Shown in pieces: positions 1 to 9,944 of a stretch of DNA of 64,000 nucleotides. Each line of letters begins with the position of its first letter. The first letter of the stretch is position 1. The notes under the pieces were generated by a model that worked only from the letters and a program-made list of their open reading frames with translations, was not told the origin of the DNA and searched no databases. A program made the position numbers and the translations under genes. This DNA comes from Methanosphaera sp. GTDB lineage: Archaea; Methanobacteriota; Methanobacteria; Methanobacteriales; Methanobacteriaceae. The stretch is taken from the NCBI GenBank assembly GCA_017430835.1, contig JAFRMD010000019.1:1-64000 (forward strand). Direction: 5' to 3'.

Positions 1-50
1 AAAAAAATGTAATATTGGAATGAATTGAATAAAGAGGTTATACTCATTTT

Positions 51-581
51 TTAGAAAATTTTTTCTCCATCAATCCATATGTGGGTTATTTCTTTAGTGT
101 TATTATTTAATCCAATATTTTCTCCTTGTTTGTATTCTACTATCATGTCATTTGAAACTTTGAATTCAAATCCATGTTTTAATGCATTAGTATATTTTGA
201 TTTGCCCTGTGTTTTTTTTACTCCATACTGTTTGTTCTTATAAATGTTTGATATTGTTGAATTATCTGCAACATTTCTTATTGCTTTCTCTGTTAGGTTC
301 ATTACAGGTTCTTGTTTCCACATTGACCCTGAATCAGTAGCAGTTAAGTAATATGGTTCTCCATCATCACCTGTTATTAGTGTGTAATAGTATAACTTTT
401 TATAGTATTCACTTTCTACTCCGTTAAATTCCCAATGGTTATTGTTGTTTTTGTCTGTTGATTCTACGGTTATGTTATGTCGTTCACCTTCATCAGTTTC
501 ATAGTATCCTGCACTAACTGTTGATAATGTAAAAGCTAGCACTAAAACAGATATTATCATGACTGAATATATTTTTTTCAT
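51..581 (-). CDS. Hypothetical secreted protein, 176 aa
   Basis: The protein starts with a typical signal peptide: two lysines, a hydrophobic core (about residues 6-20) and a likely cleavage site after VSA near residue 24. The rest is polar, rich in Asn, Tyr and Lys, with several N-x-S/T sequons and no Cys, so it is probably exported and possibly glycosylated. The start is supported by AGGAGG a few bases upstream of the ATG. The gene is alone and no known domain is recognised. A TAACCTC tract lies 11-20 bases beyond its stop (plus-strand 34-40). Function unknown. Confidence 0.75.
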   Translation of the reverse strand: MKKIYSVMIISVLVLAFTLSTVSAGYYETDEGERHNITVESTDKNNNNHWEFNGVESEYYKKLYYYTLITGDDGEPYYLTATDSGSMWKQEPVMNLTEKAIRNVADNSTISNIYKNKQYGVKKTQGKSKYTNALKHGFEFKVSNDMIVEYKQGENIGLNNNTKEITHIWIDGEKIF

Positions 582-874
582 AAGATTTTCCTCCTATCAG
601 GTTATAGTTGAATATGTATTTTTTTTTGATTTTTAATTATTAATTCTTTCAAATATTTGCTTTTATGGTATAATTATTTTTAGTCCATAATAATTGTACT
701 AATTATGTTATAGATAATTAAATTATTATGTAAATAATGTTATATTTAAATCTTATTAAAACTTATGTTTAGAAAAAATTTATTCTTATTCAATGCATAG
801 TTAATTTTAAAAAAATGCTTGTACTGGTTAGTTATTAACTATTTTAAAGAAGGGGGGATAATTAGGAATTTTGT

Positions 875-2548
875 TTATTCCTTGTATTTTTGTTCATCGG
901 CAATTCTTATTTGTTTTCTCATTATTTTTCCACTTATAGTTTTTGGAAGTTTTTCCACATATTCTATTGCTCGTGGATATTTGTATGGTGCTGTCACGTG
1001 TTTAACATGGTTTTGTATATCTTTTGTTAGTTCTTCTGATGCTTTGTATCCATCTGCCAGTACTATTGTTGCTTTTACTATTTGTCCTCTTATTGGGTGT
1101 GGTATTCCAGTTACTGCACAGTCTAGTACTGCGCTGTGTGATAGCAGTGCACTTTCTACTTCGTATGGTCCTATTTTATATCCTGAGCTTTTGATTATAT
1201 CATCTATTCTTCCTTTGTACCAGTAGTATCCGTCCTCGTCTTTCCATGCGGAGTCTCCTGTATGGTAGTATCCTCCATAAATTGTTTCATTAGTCTTTTC
1301 GTCATTGTTGTAATATCCTTTGAATAGTCCGAGAGGATATCCGTCTGTTATATCAAATACTATTTCTCCTTCTTCACCTATGTCACATTCTTTGCCTTCA
1401 TTGTTTATGAGTTTTATGTCGAATAGTGGTGCTGGTTTTCCCATTGATCCCAATTTGATGTCTATCCATGGGAAATTTGCTATTGTTGCTACTGTTTCTG
1501 TTTGTCCAAATGATTCTCTTATGCTTAGTCCTGTTAGTTCTTTGAATTTGTAGTATACTTCGTCATTTAATGGTTCTCCTGCTGTTGTTACGTGTTGAAG
1601 TGATGTGAAGTCTAGGTTGTCTATGTTTTCTTTGATGAAGAATCGGTACATAGTTGGTGGACAGCATAATGTTGTTATTTTATGGTCTAATGCTTTTGAC
1701 AAAACTTCGAATGGGTGGAATCTTTCATAGTCGTATATGTATATTCCTGATCCTGATATCCATGGTCCGTATATTTCTCCCCATAAAGCTTTTCCCCATC
1801 CTGTGTCTGCAATTGTGTAGTGTAGTCCGTTTTCCACTACCTGATGCCAGTAGTGTGATGTTACTATGTGTGCTAGTGGGTATCCGAAACTGTGTTTTAT
1901 CATTTTTGGTTGACCTGTTGAACCTGATGAGAAGAAAAGAACAGATATGTCTTCTACTGAATCATCATCATAATAGGGTCTTTCAAAATTTTCTGATGCA
2001 TTTTTTACTTCTTCTCTTAAGTTGTACCATCCTTCTTTTTCTTGTGTTCCTACAAATACCTTGTTTAATGTTATGCCTAGTGTTTCTTCTACTTCTGCAT
2101 AGTTTTCAGGTACTCCGTCTTCTCTGATTACTACTACTGTTTTTATTCCTGCGGATGTTATCCTGTATTCTATGTCTTCTGGTTTAAGCATGTGGGTTGC
2201 TGGTACTGCTATTGCTTTGAGTTTGTGTAGTGCCAACATACAATACCAGAAGTCGTACCTGCTTTTTAGTGTTAGAAGTACTGTGTCACCTTTTGTTACT
2301 CCTATGGATTTGAAGAAATTTGCTGCTTTGTCACTTAATGTTTTTAGGTCTTTGAATGTGAATACTTTGTCAACGTTATCATTGCACCATGATAATGCTA
2401 CTTTGTCTGGGTCTTCTTTTGCATATGTGTCTACTATGTCGTATGCAAAGTTAAAGTCTTCAGGTACGTTTATTTTAAAGTTTTCGTTGAAATCTTCGTA
2501 TGATTCGTATTTCTCTCTTTCTATATATTTGTGTAAGAGTGAACTCAT
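875..2548 (-). CDS. AMP-forming acyl-CoA synthetase (acetyl/medium-chain type)
   Basis: A 557-residue ANL-superfamily enzyme that would activate a carboxylic acid to its acyl-CoA through an acyl-adenylate in the cytoplasm. Visible motifs in order: the P-loop-like SSGSTGQPK at about 207-215, ESFGQTE in the middle, YHTGD followed by [17 protein letters not shown], and the C-terminal [12 protein letters not shown] with the catalytic Lys near 541. Length is normal for medium-chain acyl-CoA or acetyl-CoA synthetases; the sequence alone does not settle the substrate. The ATG follows directly after the stop of the upstream regulator gene, with GGAGG inside the end of that gene, so the two form an operon. 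Acetate assimilation is a plausible role in a methanogen that uses acetate as carbon source (inference). A C6 tract follows its stop. Confidence 0.9.
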   Translation of the reverse strand: MSSLLHKYIEREKYESYEDFNENFKINVPEDFNFAYDIVDTYAKEDPDKVALSWCNDNVDKVFTFKDLKTLSDKAANFFKSIGVTKGDTVLLTLKSRYDFWYCMLALHKLKAIAVPATHMLKPEDIEYRITSAGIKTVVVIREDGVPENYAEVEETLGITLNKVFVGTQEKEGWYNLREEVKNASENFERPYYDDDSVEDISVLFFSSGSTGQPKMIKHSFGYPLAHIVTSHYWHQVVENGLHYTIADTGWGKALWGEIYGPWISGSGIYIYDYERFHPFEVLSKALDHKITTLCCPPTMYRFFIKENIDNLDFTSLQHVTTAGEPLNDEVYYKFKELTGLSIRESFGQTETVATIANFPWIDIKLGSMGKPAPLFDIKLINNEGKECDIGEEGEIVFDITDGYPLGLFKGYYNNDEKTNETIYGGYYHTGDSAWKDEDGYYWYKGRIDDIIKSSGYKIGPYEVESALLSHSAVLDCAVTGIPHPIRGQIVKATIVLADGYKASEELTKDIQNHVKHVTAPYKYPRAIEYVEKLPKTISGKIMRKQIRIADEQKYKE

Positions 2549-3121
2549 CTAATCTATTCCTCCATTATTGTTTAGTACGTCTAAAAATTTTACTGGTTTT
2601 CCATTTAATGCTATCATGGAGTGTTTGTGTAGTGAGTCAAAGTATACGGAGTCTCCCTCATTGAGGTCTATGATATTATCCTTAATGTATAATCTTAGTG
2701 CTCCTTCTAGAACGTAAACAAATTCGTATCCTTTATGATAGTTTGGTTCTGGCATGTAGTTGTCATCACGTGGCATTACTGTTACAATGAATGGTTCTAT
2801 TGTTTTGTGTGTGAAGCTTGATGCGAGGTTTTCATAATCATAGGCTTCTCTTCTGTTGATTCTTACTCCTTTGTCTTTACGGGTTACTGCAAATACGCTC
2901 ATTCTTGTGTCTTCTCCCGTTAGAAGTAGGCTTGTGTCTACGTTGAATATTTGTGAAGCTTCGTAGAGTATACTTGCAGGTATGTCTACTTCTCCTGTTT
3001 CATATTGTGTGTATGTTTCTACAGGAACGTCTAGTTTTTGAGCCATATCTTGTATACTTATCTCACATACTTCTCGCATATCTTTTACACGACTTGCTAT
3101 TTCTTCTTTAATATCTGACAT
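2549..3121 (-). CDS. XRE-family HTH regulator with C-terminal cupin domain
   Basis: The 190-residue protein has an N-terminal helix-turn-helix of the XRE/Cro type (about residues 7-62; MREVCEISIQDMAQKLDVP and the following turn) and a C-terminal cupin fold (about 110-185) with motifs such as HKGYEFVYVLEG and DSVYFDSLHKHSM. This architecture is typical of small-molecule-sensing repressors and activators. Its stop TAG directly abuts the ATG of the acyl-CoA synthetase, so it probably regulates that operon, including itself. The ligand is unknown; an acyl-CoA or organic acid is a guess from context. An AGGAG lies upstream of the ATG. Confidence 0.88.
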   Translation of the reverse strand: MSDIKEEIASRVKDMREVCEISIQDMAQKLDVPVETYTQYETGEVDIPASILYEASQIFNVDTSLLLTGEDTRMSVFAVTRKDKGVRINRREAYDYENLASSFTHKTIEPFIVTVMPRDDNYMPEPNYHKGYEFVYVLEGALRLYIKDNIIDLNEGDSVYFDSLHKHSMIALNGKPVKFLDVLNNNGGID

Positions 3122-3292
3122 TGTCTTTTTGCTCCTATATTAATAATTTTCTAGTTTAGTGTTTGGAATTATTCTATTTTAATTAAGAAAATATACTTTT
3201 ATCTATTATTGCTTTTGTAAAACATTATAAAAAAGAATTTTGTTGATTTTGGAAAAATGAATGAAAAAAGAAGATGAAAAAGAGTTGTTTAA

Positions 3293-4633
3293 TCATATAT
3301 ATTTTTCTATTAATGTCATTCCCCAATCTGCTAGTTCTGCTGCTTTTTCTGGAGTTTTTGCTTCGGAGAAACATCTATAAATTGGTTCTGTTCCAGATGG
3401 CCTTATGATAACCCATCCTTCTTCGGTTATTACTTTAACGCCGTCTGTTGTGTCTACTTCATATTCGGTTGTATCATTTATTATTCCTTCGGCAACAATT
3501 TGTTTTTTATCATCGGGACATTCTACTTTTCTTTTTTCTGAGAAATATGTTGGTAATTCGTCTATTAATTGTGATAATGGTTTTTTTGTTGTTGCTAATA
3601 TTTCCAGTAGCATTGCTGTTGCAAGACCTGAATCTCTTCCATATACAAAGTCTGGGAATATTAATCCACCATTTTCTTCTCCACCAAATAGTCCATCGAT
3701 TTCTTGTAGTTTACGTGCTACTACCAAATCTCCTACTTTTGTTAAGATTATTTCTCCATTATTTTCTAATGCAATATCTCGAATAGCATTACTTGTTGCT
3801 ACAGTTGTTACAATTTTTCCGCCATCATTTTTTTCTAGCATTGATTTTTCCACTAGTGCAAATGATTTGTCACCAAATACGAACTGTCCTTTTTCGTCTA
3901 TACAAATTGTTCTGTCTGCATCTCCATCGTGTGCTATTCCAATATCTGCACCTGTTGCCTTTACTACGGCTATTAGGTCTTGTAGGTTGTCTTCTGTTGG
4001 TTCTGGATTTCTTCCAGGGAATGCGCCATCTGGTTGACAATTGAGTGTTGTTATTTCACAACCTAACTTTCTTATGATGTATGGTGTGGTTCCACATGCT
4101 GCACCTGATCCACTGTCTAGAACTACTTTTAGTTTTGCTTCTCTGATTTTTTCAGCATCTACGCGTTTTATTACTTCATCACAGTATTCATCGATTATGT
4201 CCCTTTTGTATGCTTTTCCTATTTTATCCCATGTTACTCTTTCTTGTTTGTCGTTGAAGTATATGTCTTCAATTTCTTCTTCCAACTCATCAGGAGTTCC
4301 TATTCCATCTGCATCCAATAGTTTTAGTCCATTATATTTTGGTGGGTTGTGTGATGCGGTTATCATTATTCCACCATCATAATATTGTCGTACTGCATAT
4401 TGTACTGCTGGTGTTGGTAGCATTCCTAGGTCCACAACGTCACATCCTGCAGAGAGTAAACCTGCTGTAACTGCGTGTTTAATCATTTCGGATGATGTTC
4501 TTGGATCATTACCTATTGCTATTGTTCCTTTTACTTTTGTACCATATGCTGCAGCTATTTTTGATGCAAATTCCGGAGTTAAAACTGTGTTTGCTATTCT
4601 TCTTACTCCAAAAGTTCCAAATAATTGTTTCAT
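3293..4633 (-). CDS. glmM: Phosphoglucosamine mutase / phosphohexomutase
   Basis: A 446-residue alpha-D-phosphohexomutase, likely converting glucosamine-6-phosphate to glucosamine-1-phosphate for UDP-GlcNAc and pseudomurein or surface glycan synthesis. It shows the phosphoserine loop ITASHNPPKYNG near residue 95, the metal-binding DGDADR loop near 235, the sugar-binding GGEENGG near 320, and the C-terminal phosphate-binding loop RPSGTEP near 415. All four family signatures are intact. The start has GAGGAG upstream. It is monocistronic with T-rich sequence after the stop. Phosphomannomutase activity cannot be excluded, since archaeal paralogues of this family are hard to separate by motif. Confidence 0.88.
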   Translation of the reverse strand: MKQLFGTFGVRRIANTVLTPEFASKIAAAYGTKVKGTIAIGNDPRTSSEMIKHAVTAGLLSAGCDVVDLGMLPTPAVQYAVRQYYDGGIMITASHNPPKYNGLKLLDADGIGTPDELEEEIEDIYFNDKQERVTWDKIGKAYKRDIIDEYCDEVIKRVDAEKIREAKLKVVLDSGSGAACGTTPYIIRKLGCEITTLNCQPDGAFPGRNPEPTEDNLQDLIAVVKATGADIGIAHDGDADRTICIDEKGQFVFGDKSFALVEKSMLEKNDGGKIVTTVATSNAIRDIALENNGEIILTKVGDLVVARKLQEIDGLFGGEENGGLIFPDFVYGRDSGLATAMLLEILATTKKPLSQLIDELPTYFSEKRKVECPDDKKQIVAEGIINDTTEYEVDTTDGVKVITEEGWVIIRPSGTEPIYRCFSEAKTPEKAAELADWGMTLIEKYI

Positions 4634-4753
4634 GTGTTAAATTCTCCTCATTCATATTCTTTGAAGTTTTAATAAAAAATAATAGAAAATAATGATAATT
4701 TCTTTTCTTATTATTATATATGTTTTTAGTGGAGTATTATTGTTTTGTATCAT

Positions 4754-6232
4754 TTATTTTTCTATTAAATAGTAAACTAGTTCATCATTTTGATTGTAAC
4801 AATAGTAGTTTTTTTGACTTTTTATCCACGTGTAATTTCTGTTTTCATGAATTTCCGTCCAGGTGTTGTCCTGGTTTTTTTTCCATATTACATTATAATA
4901 TGGTGTTTTATTATGATAGTATGTTACATTCCATGTGTTATTCTTGTATTTCCATGTGTATTCGTACTCCCCATTGGATGTTATGTGATACGTGTTATTG
5001 TCTTTGCTTTTGTATGTATAAGGATGTATCGTAGACCATTCTACTTCATATAATCCATTTTTTTCTTTTATTTTGACTGTTATGTTGTTAGAATCTGTGT
5101 ATTCAGTGTTATTTTTTAGCATACCTATTAATGGTGGTTCTGATTCTTCGATATTATCTGGTTTTTTATTTTCTATTTTCGGTGTTTTGTTTTCTAATGC
5201 TTCCGCTGTAATTATTTTCATATCATATAATCCTGTTGCTTCATCCAATGTTCTTTGTTTTACTAAATAGTGAGGGGTAATATTGTTTTCCTCCAATTGT
5301 CTTATTACGTTTGAGGATATGTAATCGGTTTCCTCCATTTGAATATAATCGGATTCCATGTTTCTGGTAATATATACTTCCTTTATAGAATTTGCTTGCA
5401 AATAATCCGTAATATTTTGTTTGTTTGAGGAGTCTTCTATTAGAATTGCATTGTCTTTTATAGTGTTTGGAACAATTGTAGGCAGTTCTCCATAGAATCC
5501 ATAATATGCAATCTTTGTGTTGTTAAGGTACCCCTCCTTTTTTAGTTTTTCGTTTACGTTTATGCTTAATTCAATTGAATCATACCCAGTAATTTCTTCA
5601 ACACTAACGTTTAAATCGTTTAGTTCTATTTTTATGTTGTTGGGAATGTTTCCGACTGTTATTACTTTTTTTATATTGTTGTTTTTAATATATTCGACAT
5701 ATTCATTCTGAAGATTATTATTGGATGCATATGAACTGTTTGATGCTGTTATGAATACTGGCGTTTTCATGTATGCCCCCATATATCCTGCCAAGGGATC
5801 TGATGCTGTGAGTATTATTGTGTCATTATTTTTATCTTTTTCGTTTGCAGCAATTTTTGTTAAAATTGATGATATGGAGTCTGCCCTTACTTGTTTTATT
5901 TGTACTCCATACTGGTATAATTCAAATATTTGTGAATAATCCAATTGTCCCACTATGATTATTTTTGTTATGTTATTTTCCCGAATATATCCAGGTAGCC
6001 ATGTGTTTAACTGTTCCGGTAATTTTTTATCGGACAATATCATAGGAATGTTTTTATATCCAGCATATGTTGAAATTCCTATTTCCAATGCCCTCATATC
6101 GCCCGTGCATCTTGATATGATTAATGTGTTATTGTCTGCATCTATTGAGTCTGTGAATAAGTTATTGTATATTAAGAATAATCCAATGAGAACAAAAAAA
6201 ATTAAAAATAGAATTTTATACGTTTTTTTCAT
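4754..6232 (-). CDS. Membrane-anchored surface protein with CWB2-like repeats
   Basis: A 492-residue protein with one N-terminal membrane segment (about 6-24) and a large outside domain. The first 330 residues read like tandem cell-wall-binding repeat 2 (PF04122) units: strands such as KIIIVGQLD and KVITVGNIP, each followed by a leucine-rich stretch and a polar turn, as in RADSISSILTKIA. The C-terminal part (about 370-492) is rich in Tyr, Trp, Asn and Thr and forms probable beta repeats. It overlaps the upstream gene by ATGA, so the two are translated together; the partner is a polytopic GT-C-like membrane protein. The CWB2 assignment rests on pattern resemblance and is moderate. Role: probably cell-surface attachment. 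Confidence 0.65.
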   Translation of the reverse strand: MKKTYKILFLIFFVLIGLFLIYNNLFTDSIDADNNTLIISRCTGDMRALEIGISTYAGYKNIPMILSDKKLPEQLNTWLPGYIRENNITKIIIVGQLDYSQIFELYQYGVQIKQVRADSISSILTKIAANEKDKNNDTIILTASDPLAGYMGAYMKTPVFITASNSSYASNNNLQNEYVEYIKNNNIKKVITVGNIPNNIKIELNDLNVSVEEITGYDSIELSINVNEKLKKEGYLNNTKIAYYGFYGELPTIVPNTIKDNAILIEDSSNKQNITDYLQANSIKEVYITRNMESDYIQMEETDYISSNVIRQLEENNITPHYLVKQRTLDEATGLYDMKIITAEALENKTPKIENKKPDNIEESEPPLIGMLKNNTEYTDSNNITVKIKEKNGLYEVEWSTIHPYTYKSKDNNTYHITSNGEYEYTWKYKNNTWNVTYYHNKTPYYNVIWKKNQDNTWTEIHENRNYTWIKSQKNYYCYNQNDELVYYLIEK

Positions 6233-7764
6233 AAGTATTTTTCCCTGATTTTTGTTATTTTGTAGTTGTTGTTTTCATATTCCTTTTGAGCATAATATGG
6301 TATGTCAGTATCCTTTTTTAGTAAGATGTAACCTATTTTAGAATCATGCAATTCTTGTTTATTTGACCATCCTTTTATAATGTGAACTGGGTCTGTTACA
6401 TATTCTGGTATTGACTCTGTGAATCCTCCATATACTACGGGAGTGTTGCTTGTGGAGACTATTATTGTATCCATAATTGAATCTTCATTTACTACTACTT
6501 TACTTGCCTTTTCTTTTTCAAACCATTTCAGTACATCATATCTTTGATGGGCTAGTGTTGAATTTGCAAATCGTGATGATATTATTGTGGGCTTGTATAT
6601 TGTGGTTACTGGATTAATTAGGAGATGTATTTGATTCGGTAATATTGTGGTGTTATAATCTTTTTCTGTCAGTACATCTGGTGTGTAACTGTCCACATAG
6701 ATTAAAGCGGATAATGTTGCATATATTATGATTATTATTAGTATTGTTTGTTTTATTTTTTCTTTTGATATTTTTTCATATAAGTAATGTAAACCGATTC
6801 CGGAGATTATTATTAAGGCATAAGCATCCACTTCCAGTATTCTTATTGATACTGTTTGAAATCCTATATAGTTTATTTGACTTAATAATAATAAAGATAA
6901 TGACCATACTGCAAGATATAAGCTTAATTCTGATTTTTCTTTGTATATTACGTAGTATCCTATGATAAGCAAAATTGATGGAACAATTCCATAATATTTG
7001 AAGAAGAAATTATGTAATCCGAGATTATTTGATCCTATTGAATTGAATATTAGTGTATAATTAAATGCAATGTATATCCACCATGGCAGAGAGATTATAA
7101 CTGATATAATCAAAAATATTGTTAAGTTTTTTATTTTAACTTTTCTTCTTATTAATTGTATTAATGTGTATAATCCTAGGACTCCAGCAGACAGTATTGC
7201 TGTTGCCATGTGCAGGTTTGCTATTAATCCCAGCGTTATTGCAGATATAACAATATTTTTTAGATTTTCATCGTTTATTCCTTTATAAAAGTAGGATGTT
7301 GTTATCATTGATAGTCCTATAGCTATGGTGGCGGGAGTACAAATTACTGAACGGTTAAATGTTACAAAACATATCATTGACAATAATCCAGTTAGTAATG
7401 ATTTTTCAATATTATCGGATAGTTTATAGCTTACTAGTGTGATTACTCCTATAAGATAGAATGAAAATATTGGTTGTGCTAGCTTACATAGGTCTATGGA
7501 ATTTATTCCAGTAATTTTTGATATTCCCATAAATATTAGGTGGAATAATGGGGGATACATTATTAGTCTACCTACGGGTGCTACTGTTTGATAGTCCCAG
7601 AATACTAAACCATTATTAGAATATAAGTTAATCATGTGTATGTGATAATATACATCCCATGAAATTGGGTATGAGTATTTGTAAATTAATAATAGCGTTA
7701 ATATAAATGATAGTATTGCTGGAATTAGCAGTAATTTTTTATCTTTTTTTAAATTTAAGTTCAT
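6229..7764 (-). CDS. Polytopic membrane protein, GT-C/oligosaccharyltransferase-like
   Basis: A 511-residue protein with about ten to twelve membrane segments and a C-terminal soluble part of about 130 residues. The first outside loop holds ISWDVYYHIHMI, resembling the acidic loop motif of GT-C glycosyltransferases such as STT3 and PMT, and YPPLFHLI follows. It is a clear paralogue of the protein at 47433-49007, with the same SWD-x-Y-x-H-I and YPPLFH landmarks at the same spacing. GT-C enzymes use lipid-linked sugar donors on the outer membrane face. Its stop overlaps the start of the CWB2-like protein, suggesting that this protein may be modified by it (inference). Confidence 0.65.
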   Translation of the reverse strand: MNLNLKKDKKLLLIPAILSFILTLLLIYKYSYPISWDVYYHIHMINLYSNNGLVFWDYQTVAPVGRLIMYPPLFHLIFMGISKITGINSIDLCKLAQPIFSFYLIGVITLVSYKLSDNIEKSLLTGLLSMICFVTFNRSVICTPATIAIGLSMITTSYFYKGINDENLKNIVISAITLGLIANLHMATAILSAGVLGLYTLIQLIRRKVKIKNLTIFLIISVIISLPWWIYIAFNYTLIFNSIGSNNLGLHNFFFKYYGIVPSILLIIGYYVIYKEKSELSLYLAVWSLSLLLLSQINYIGFQTVSIRILEVDAYALIIISGIGLHYLYEKISKEKIKQTILIIIIIYATLSALIYVDSYTPDVLTEKDYNTTILPNQIHLLINPVTTIYKPTIISSRFANSTLAHQRYDVLKWFEKEKASKVVVNEDSIMDTIIVSTSNTPVVYGGFTESIPEYVTDPVHIIKGWSNKQELHDSKIGYILLKKDTDIPYYAQKEYENNNYKITKIREKYL

Positions 7765-7822
7765 CTTCTAAACCATGAAAATTTTCTATATTATTATTTT
7801 TATTAAATCTTTTAAAATAATT

Positions 7823-8185
7823 TTATAGTATTTCCAAGTTTTTACTTTCCTCCAGTATTAACTCCAAATCTCCCTTGTATTGTGTAACTTTTCCAATTAC
7901 CCTAATTTTATCGTGAACTCTTAATTCTTTTATTTCTGTTTGTGGAAATATTACCAAAGTAGTTGAACCCGTATTGTCAGTTATTTTTATTATCCGTGTT
8001 TTTGATTTTGTTTGTGTTATTGATGTGATTGTAGCTTCTATTTCTACCTGATTATCTATTTTTGACTTCTCTAATTTGTTAATGGTGAGTTTTTCGGGAT
8101 TCACATAACCAGATAAAGTTATTATCCCAAGCAGTCCAACCACCATTACAATTAATGATATTTTAAATATTTTTTGGTCATTCAT
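7823..8185 (-). CDS. Membrane-anchored OB-fold protein, 120 aa
   Basis: An N-terminal hydrophobic helix (about residues 9-26) is followed by an 80-residue beta-rich domain reading VEIEATITSITQTKSK, then TRIIKITDNTGSTTLVIF and DKIRVIGKVTQYKGDLELIL. This is the strand pattern of an OB fold of the tRNA_anti/nucleic-acid-binding type. The domain should lie outside the cytoplasm, which is unusual for a nucleic-acid binder, so the ligand may be something else. It is a single gene between the GT-C protein and DNA ligase, with no clear ribosome binding site, perhaps leaderless. Confidence 0.7.
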   Translation of the reverse strand: MNDQKIFKISLIVMVVGLLGIITLSGYVNPEKLTINKLEKSKIDNQVEIEATITSITQTKSKTRIIKITDNTGSTTLVIFPQTEIKELRVHDKIRVIGKVTQYKGDLELILEESKNLEIL

Positions 8186-8260
8186 AATAATTATAATATT
8201 ATTATGTTTTAATTATAAATAATGTTTATTGTTTAAGATTAAATAATAAAAAAAGTAAAA

Positions 8261-9937
8261 TTATTGATTCTGTAAATCAATCATTTGATGGAGTTTAGTA
8301 ATTGTGTCAACCTGGTCAAGTCCAATGTCATCTCGGACCCTTTTTATTGCAGGAAAACGCAACGAATAACCCGATTCATATTCGTTACTCTCAACAATTT
8401 CACTATAAGCCACTTCCAAAATGACTGCAGGTTTAAAAGTTACCGTTTGTTCAGAAGCAGAAATAATATATTCCTGCATTCGTTCAGTTAAGCTAGCAAG
8501 TAATTCATCATCCATACCCGTTGCTGCATGAACCAAGGTTTTATATTCACCAGAACTTTCATCAAGTAATGATAACAAGTAAGAACCGAAGAATTTTGCT
8601 CTTTTACCCTTTCCATAAGTCCCGCCAGTAATTACACAATCTAATGTTTCACGTAACGGTTTATATTTTAACATGTTTTTACCACGTTTTCCAGGAGAAT
8701 AAGGGCTTGCAACATCCTTGAACATTATTCCCTCATGACCTTCATCAATAGACCATTTAAATAATTCTTCAGCATCTTTCACATTATCTGAATTTACGGT
8801 TTTCATAGTACTTAATTCTACATTAGATGATACGTTAACAACAGAATTTAACAATTCCCTTCTTTTATCCATAGGCAATTCTGCAGTAGGTTCCTTATAA
8901 TATAATATATCAAAAAGAAAAATCTTTAATGGGATTTTTTCAATCATTTTATCAACATCATACTTTCTTTTAACTCTCTGAAGAATATACTGGAAAGATA
9001 TTGGATTACCATCTTTCGTTGCAATAACTTCCCCTTCAACAATATAATCAACATCAGGCAAAGCATTTCTAACATAATCCACTATCTCCGGAAGTGCTTT
9101 TGTAACGTTCTCCAACCGTCTGGTGAATATTTTTATTTCATCATCTTTTTTATGAATCTGAACCCTGATTCCATCATATTTTGTTTCACAAATAACTTCA
9201 CCCATTTCCTCAATACTTTCTTTAATTCCTGGACTTAACTGTGCAAGCATTGGTTTGATAGGTTTTCCAGGCATAATAGTTAAGCTTTTTACTGATTCAA
9301 TTGAATCTTGAGCTCTTAAAGCAACTTCACCCAAATCGTTAGACAACATATATGCCCTATCAATAACTTCCTTTTCAATGCCGTATGCTTGAGCAATAGC
9401 TTCAACTAAAGTACCTTCCCCTACACCAATTCTGAGTTTTTCAGTAATTGTTCTAGTAATATATTTAGCTTCAACCCCAGATGCAGAAGTATACAATTCA
9501 AGAATATAATTTAATTTTTTATTCTGAGAATTACTGCCAATAATAGATTCGGTTTTTCTTAAATTGGAAATAACTTTCTTAATCGTTAATGGAACTTTGA
9601 AAAAAGTTACCTGTTTATTATTATTTATTAGTTCTTCAGTAATTTCACCCATATCTCCAACAGAAGCCAATTTATTTTCAATAGTTTTACTATTTTCCCC
9701 CAAAAGTTTTGACAAAGCTTTGATAATTAATTGAGTGGAAATTCCCATCTCTTTTTCACTCCACGGCGGAAATATTTTACCCTGGAGGAGCAATGTAACA
9801 TCATAAACTATTTCCGGATCCTTTTCTTTAATAGATTTTAGGAAATCAGATATTATATCCTGTTTTTCTAAACGGCTGGTCGTGCTAGCAATTTCTTCAT
9901 AAGTATTTACTAAATCTTCATAGAGCATATTTGACAT
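8261..9937 (-). CDS. lig: ATP-dependent DNA ligase
   Basis: A 558-residue archaeal replicative DNA ligase joining nicks in Okazaki fragments. It has an N-terminal DNA-binding domain (about 1-220), the nucleotidyltransferase motif I ETKYDGIR with the adenylated Lys near 253, motif III FTRRLENVT, motif IV VEGEVIA, motif V EGIMFK, and the C-terminal OB domain from about 430. Length is normal. The ATG is preceded by GTGAT three bases upstream. It lies 7 bases downstream of an unknown 402-residue gene on the same strand, so the two are an operon, and the pair is divergent from polC. Confidence 0.96.
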   Translation of the reverse strand: MSNMLYEDLVNTYEEIASTTSRLEKQDIISDFLKSIKEKDPEIVYDVTLLLQGKIFPPWSEKEMGISTQLIIKALSKLLGENSKTIENKLASVGDMGEITEELINNNKQVTFFKVPLTIKKVISNLRKTESIIGSNSQNKKLNYILELYTSASGVEAKYITRTITEKLRIGVGEGTLVEAIAQAYGIEKEVIDRAYMLSNDLGEVALRAQDSIESVKSLTIMPGKPIKPMLAQLSPGIKESIEEMGEVICETKYDGIRVQIHKKDDEIKIFTRRLENVTKALPEIVDYVRNALPDVDYIVEGEVIATKDGNPISFQYILQRVKRKYDVDKMIEKIPLKIFLFDILYYKEPTAELPMDKRRELLNSVVNVSSNVELSTMKTVNSDNVKDAEELFKWSIDEGHEGIMFKDVASPYSPGKRGKNMLKYKPLRETLDCVITGGTYGKGKRAKFFGSYLLSLLDESSGEYKTLVHAATGMDDELLASLTERMQEYIISASEQTVTFKPAVILEVAYSEIVESNEYESGYSLRFPAIKRVRDDIGLDQVDTITKLHQMIDLQNQ

Positions 9938-9944
9938 GTTATCA

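Noticed and set aside
1654..2127. Long open frames opposite the acyl-CoA synthetase
   Set aside because: They are low-complexity Leu/Phe/Cys-rich antisense shadows of a well-supported gene, with no ribosome binding site.
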